Shown: one piece after another, positions 59,931-64,000 of the stretch
Numbering within the stretch: position 1 is the first letter of the stretch
How the letters are laid out: every line of letters starts with the position of its first letter
From: Eleginops maclovinus
Lineage: Eukaryota; Chordata; Actinopteri; Perciformes; Eleginopidae
Length of the DNA: 64,000 nucleotides
NCBI RefSeq assembly: GCF_036324505.1
Contig: NC_086352.1
Span: forward strand, 19,527,637-19,591,636
Direction of reading: 5' to 3'
The notes under the pieces: model-generated
What the model saw: the letters and a program-made list of their open reading frames with translations, nothing else
What the model was told of the DNA's origin: nothing
Databases searched by the model: none
Program-made: the position numbers and the translations under genes

Positions 59931-62900
59931 ATGTGGTAAGTTCAAATATTACTATTATTATATTATAATGTTTCCAGTCTCTCTGAACGTGCCTGACTAT
60001 AAATACATTTTTCTCAGTGTGAAATGATGCCTCATAAAGGTTAATAGAAATATATATTGTAATTACTTACAGGATAAAGGTTAGAATCTCTAAGAATAAT
60101 TTGAATATGAAAGGTCTGATATAAATGTTTTTAAGAAGCTTTCTAACTTGGTTATGTTTTATAATAATTATCTAGAATTTCGTTGCGATTATTAACTTTG
60201 TAGTTATTGAGCGTCTGATTTTTTTTTTTACAATTTGTCATTCATGATCCTTCAATGGGCAATAAGACATTTACATTTTGGTTAATCGTTTGGATCTGTG
60301 GTTTGTTATTGAAGGTTTTCTCAGACTGTGCTCCTTCTGGCCGCATGCACCTGGCTGGCAGACAAGGTTCAAACTGAAGAAAACATGAACCATCCTTTTT
60401 CAGGTGACACCCACTAACACAAACATGCTATACACTGGTAAACATGGTGTCCTAATTCAAAATGGATTTCTGTTTACATTTACTATAGATTATTTGTTGG
60501 TAGGGTACTGTATACGTCCAACAAGAAAACAAAATATACAGGCGTGCTGCAGGCTGAGGCTGTACAATACTTTAAGTTAAGCTAAGCTAAGGTTGGCATG
60601 CTAATGTAAATGCTAACAGGCTTATGTTAAGCAGGTGTATTGTTTCCCATGGTCATCACCTATTTTCACACAAGTTACTCAGATACATCATCTGCGGTCC
60701 CTGGATATCTGTATAACTTTTAATGGAATTTCATCCTTTTATTGTTGAAATAATCAGTTGTGTAAGGTAACCAAGAACATTGACTCAAATACTGTTTATT
60801 ATTAAGGTACTTATTTTTATGGTAGCACTTTTACTTCAGTACATGTCAGAGAAAAATATAATTATTTTCAAACCGGTAATGTGTTTGCTAATCTAAAATA
60901 CTTTGCAGATTTGCATTATTTATTAAAACATATATATAAAACATTATTCTGAAAGGGCCATTCTCCATAATAAGGCACTTTAGGTATATATATATATTGA
61001 TACCAATATTAATGTGCTTTTAACTAAAGAGTAAGTAGGTAGTATGGTAGTATGGTATTACTTCTTTTACTGAAGTAGATGATCTTAGTACTTACTCCAC
61101 TACTGGAGAAAATGTTGTCTGGTCCAAAGTGATGGACCAACAAAAAGCCAACAGTGCAGTACGGGGAATAAGTGGGTTATTGTGGCGCTTACAAAAACAC
61201 ATCTGTAGAGTATAAGAGAATTCAATTGGGAACTTGCATATACATCAGAATATCTAACCTCACATGTTTCCCTAATGACAGATCCAGAGATTCAAACGGC
61301 AGCCTTTTATTTTAGAACACACTGAAGTGGCTCCATTTTTTAGTTCTCTGAAGCTGCTGTATGACACTTCCTGCTCCTCGACAACTGCTGTTCAGATAAA
61401 TATCTCCGGAGTGAAATGACAGGCTTTCTGCGGGATCTGAGAGCTGATGCTATTATTGCTCATTTCAGATAGTGTCCTTCATGTTGCTAATAAAGATACT
61501 GTGTCTGAAAGGGAAATCGCCTGCTTCTCCTCAAACTTAAAAACTAAGGCTAACCAAGCGGTCAGAGAGCAGAAAGAGATGTGACACCGACTGGAGGCAT
61601 GTTGAAAATCAATTGTTGATAAAAGAAGGGAACTTATGTACATAAAAAATATTCGATTATTGAGAGAAAGAAAACCTGAACTCATGAATCCAGTTTTGTA
61701 TTTCATATTAATGCAGTCCCTAGGTAGTCATTAATTGAATTGCACTTGTAAGCAATGACTAACTGTAAAATACACTGGTTTAACAACACACCAGAAATTA
61801 TTCTTATGAAATATACCCTGTCAGGATACAACACACACAGGGTTAATGGTCAGAGTGCGAAGCATTGTCCAACACTTTAAAGGAAATATATCCTGAACCA
61901 ATTCCCTTGATTATCTCACCAAAGGCTTGAGGATCAAAGCACAACAAGTGGATTATCCTCTATCTTTCTTTTTTCTTCACGATGAATAAATTGTTTCTGG
62001 ATGAAACCCTCAGAGCATAAAAGCATCAGATGCAGAGGAAAATGCTTTTAGCAGCAGTCCGGGAAGTCATGACAGTGTGCCAAATACAGACATCTTAGAA
62101 AGGGATTATTCAGGAGATTTGAAAAGAAACTCTTTTGTCATTTTGGCATACCAATCATCACAGACAGACTTATTATATATTAGGAATGTCAATGTTGTGT
62201 GCATTGTGAAGCATAAACATTGTCTTTGTGGAGTTTAATGCAAGCTCTTAATTATATTAGACTTTATCAAACAAAGCACAATATAACCTGGGGAAAGTCT
62301 TGAAGTCAGCGGCATACAGGATGGTGATGTGGTGAAATAATATTCTTCAAATGTGTTATGTTTATTTAGACAAACAAAAAGATTTTCAAATAGGTGCAAT
62401 CATTCAAGGCAATCCTGCAGTGACTCATACTGAGCAAAAACTAGCCACGCATTTTATAGGAAAAAAGGGGATAATCGATGCATCATATTATCGCAATGCT
62501 TGCAATATCGATACACGGCATCCGTTTTTATATAAACTTTTCATATTGAAAATCCAAATTTAAGTTTTTGCTTACAATTGCTTTTTCAATCCACTAGATG
62601 GTACTGAGCTTTTTCTTTTGGGGTCATTGCCATGGGTAAAGTCAGTGGTAGTCAAAACAAAGATGGAGTCGGCGAAGAAACAAATGTGCCATATCGCAAT
62701 TTGAATCGTAATACTATCGTATCGTGGCTTAAGTATCGCGATAGTATGGTATCGTGGGGACCCTGGTGATTCCCACCCCTATTTAATATATACTGTATTT
62801 ATTTCCCAGCTTCCAGGTTAGAACCACTCCGCTCCAGGCGAATGGTTGGTGGAACCCTGGCTCCTCATGTCCCGTGGCAGGCCATGGTGTACATCGCTGA

Positions 62901-64000
62901 CAGTGTGCTGGCCGGAGGCTATGCAGGTGGTGCGCTCATCTCCGATCGCTGGATTCTGACTGCTGGCAGGAACTTGTTTGTCAGGAAGAGTCGACAGGAC
63001 ACTCAGGGGAGAAATCCTGTCAGTCCTAAGGTGTACCTGGGGATCCATGGGCGGCCAGAAGCTGATGCCTCCAAAGAAGTTGCTGTAGAAAAGGTGAGTG
63101 AGAAAAACATTTGATCATGCTGAACCACAGAGGCCGCTATTGAGATGCATGATGTTGGTCAATGATGTGTAGATTTCCATAAACACCTATAATGCAGTGC
63201 TGAATTACAGGAAATATGTAAGTTAATGCACCAACATTTATTTTTGTAGAGATATTTTTAAGGCTGTGCCATCATAGCAAATTAAAAGAAAAACAGCGTC
63301 ACATTTCCATTATGTGCTTTCAACCTAACACATATGAAAGCATGTATGAGACTTAGTTCAAGGAGTATTTCTAAACCAAAGAAACATGTAATCCTTTAAA
63401 GGAAAAAGGTGCTGATTTTCTTCATTTTTCTAAATATCATAATGCCCATATAAATACCAAAAGCAAGAATGCATGTGCCTGCTTTTGGATGTACAGGCAA
63501 TTTAACTTCTGCCTGTACGTACAACTCGTGTTGTGGTTACGTCCTGTGCCCTACAGTCCTCGATTGTTGTCAAAATATCTTCAAAATGCAATAATGAGCC
63601 ACAGATAGACTGTGATATTTTGGGAAATATGGAAAGAGAAACAAATGCATTTTCGGTTTTGATCTTTTCATAGGATGTGTTGACCATTATCATATCATCA
63701 GACTTTTCTAAAAACACATACAAAAACTTTCAAGAGTTGAAAGTTTTTTTTAAATGATTATTTCAGGCAATATTAAGAGTGACATTTTAATTTTTGTTCT
63801 ACTTCATTTCACTTGAATTTAAAGAACATTTTGTTGTGTTGTTTTTCTTTATTCTCCCTCCGGCAGGTTGTTCTTCATCCAGGCTTCCAGAACCGATCTG
63901 ACTGGGACAACGACCTGGCACTGATCCAGCTGAAGGAGCCTGTGCTGATGAGCAATAAAGTGACCCCCATCCCTCTGCCAGAGAGGGGCCAGAACCTGGC
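59931..64000 (+). CDS. hp: Haptoglobin, 5' part (continues past the right edge)
   Basis: Coding exons 59931-59935, 60315-60403, 62810-63093 and 63867-beyond 64000 join in phase. Exons 1-2 code for the signal peptide (MWFSQTVLLLAACTWLAD) and a short pro-region (KVQTEENMNHPFS). Exon 3 opens with SRRMVGGTLAPHVPWQAMVY, the cleavage site and start of the serine-protease-like beta chain. Haptoglobin is the secreted liver protein that captures free haemoglobin; it is a dead protease homologue. The catalytic His is replaced (WILTAGRNLFV in place of TAAHC) while the DNDLALIQL segment keeps Asp. There is no sushi (CCP) domain exon between the signal peptide and the beta chain, which agrees with known fish haptoglobins. 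The serine position lies outside the window. Confidence 0.93.
60775..61110 (-). repeat. Teleost dispersed repeat in hp intron 2
   Basis: GGTAGCACTTTTACTTCAGT with ACATGTCAGAGAAAAATATA and TTACTGAAGTAGATGATC belongs to the same very common teleost repeat as 23495-23605 and 28880-29000. It is diverged and has no ORF. Confidence 0.45.
62440..62785 (+). repeat. Teleost dispersed repeat (ATCGATACACGG / GGTGATTCCCACCCCT type), just before hp exon 3
   Basis: GCTTGCAATATCGATACACG, TATCGTATCGTGGCTTAAGT and GGGGACCCTGGTGATTCCCA are phrases of a widespread teleost non-autonomous DNA repeat (hAT-like is a guess). Its right end lies only about 25 bases before the hp exon 3 acceptor at 62808-62809, so it borders the splice region. 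Confidence 0.55.
63094..63866. other. hp intron 3
   Basis: AT-rich intron with a clear pyrimidine tract before the acceptor (TCTCCCTCCGGCAG). No other feature seen. Confidence 0.6.

Noticed and set aside
62351..62563. 70-codon plus-strand frame in hp intron 2
   Set aside because: Lies partly in a dispersed repeat, with no homology recognised and no splicing fit with hp exons.

Overview
The window is vertebrate nuclear DNA, almost certainly from a teleost fish. Multi-exon genes with GT-AG introns, long AT-rich intergenic stretches, CA/GT microsatellites, Tc1/mariner and L1/L2-like elements and a haptoglobin without a sushi domain all point that way. The species cannot be told from the sequence; a percomorph is a reasonable guess.

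Left block, 1-14 kb. The 5' end of mcee (minus strand, cut by the window edge) lies head-to-head with mphosph10 (plus, 11 coding exons, 673 aa) across a promoter of under 100 bp. Next comes ist1 (plus, 9 coding exons, 359 aa, with a 19-glycine run). mphosph10 and ist1 are a nucleolar rRNA-processing factor and an ESCRT-III regulator.

Middle block, 16.4-38.2 kb. A polycystin-1-family gene on the minus strand, called pkd1l3-like by synteny and domains, can be joined in frame over 23 exons to a stop at 1119 aa. It keeps the C-type lectin, GAIN/GPS, PLAT and first five or so membrane segments, but no TM6-TM11 channel region is seen. It is divergent from dhodh (plus, 9 exons, 420 aa), the mitochondrial pyrimidine-synthesis enzyme. 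Introns of both genes are loaded with transposons: a near-complete 1.6 kb Tc1 element inside the PLAT-coding intron, and in dhodh an antisense L1-type reverse transcriptase remnant, two internally deleted Tc1 relatives and a third Tc1-type fragment.

Right block, 38-64 kb. About 10 kb without a gene holds a very long GT/GTGC tract and an L2-like 3' end. Then comes a two-exon class A orphan GPCR on the minus strand (392 aa) lacking the usual DRY, CWxP and NPxxY motifs. Roughly 10 kb more of gene-free sequence follows, then the 5' part of haptoglobin (plus, cut by the right edge).

The order ist1 - pkd1l3 - dhodh - hp matches the human 16q22 order, while mcee/mphosph10 is a human chromosome 2p13 pair, so the window joins two segments that are separate in human. 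No bacterial or viral gene system, CRISPR array or RNA gene was seen. The most unusual candidate is the channel-less pkd1l3-like protein.
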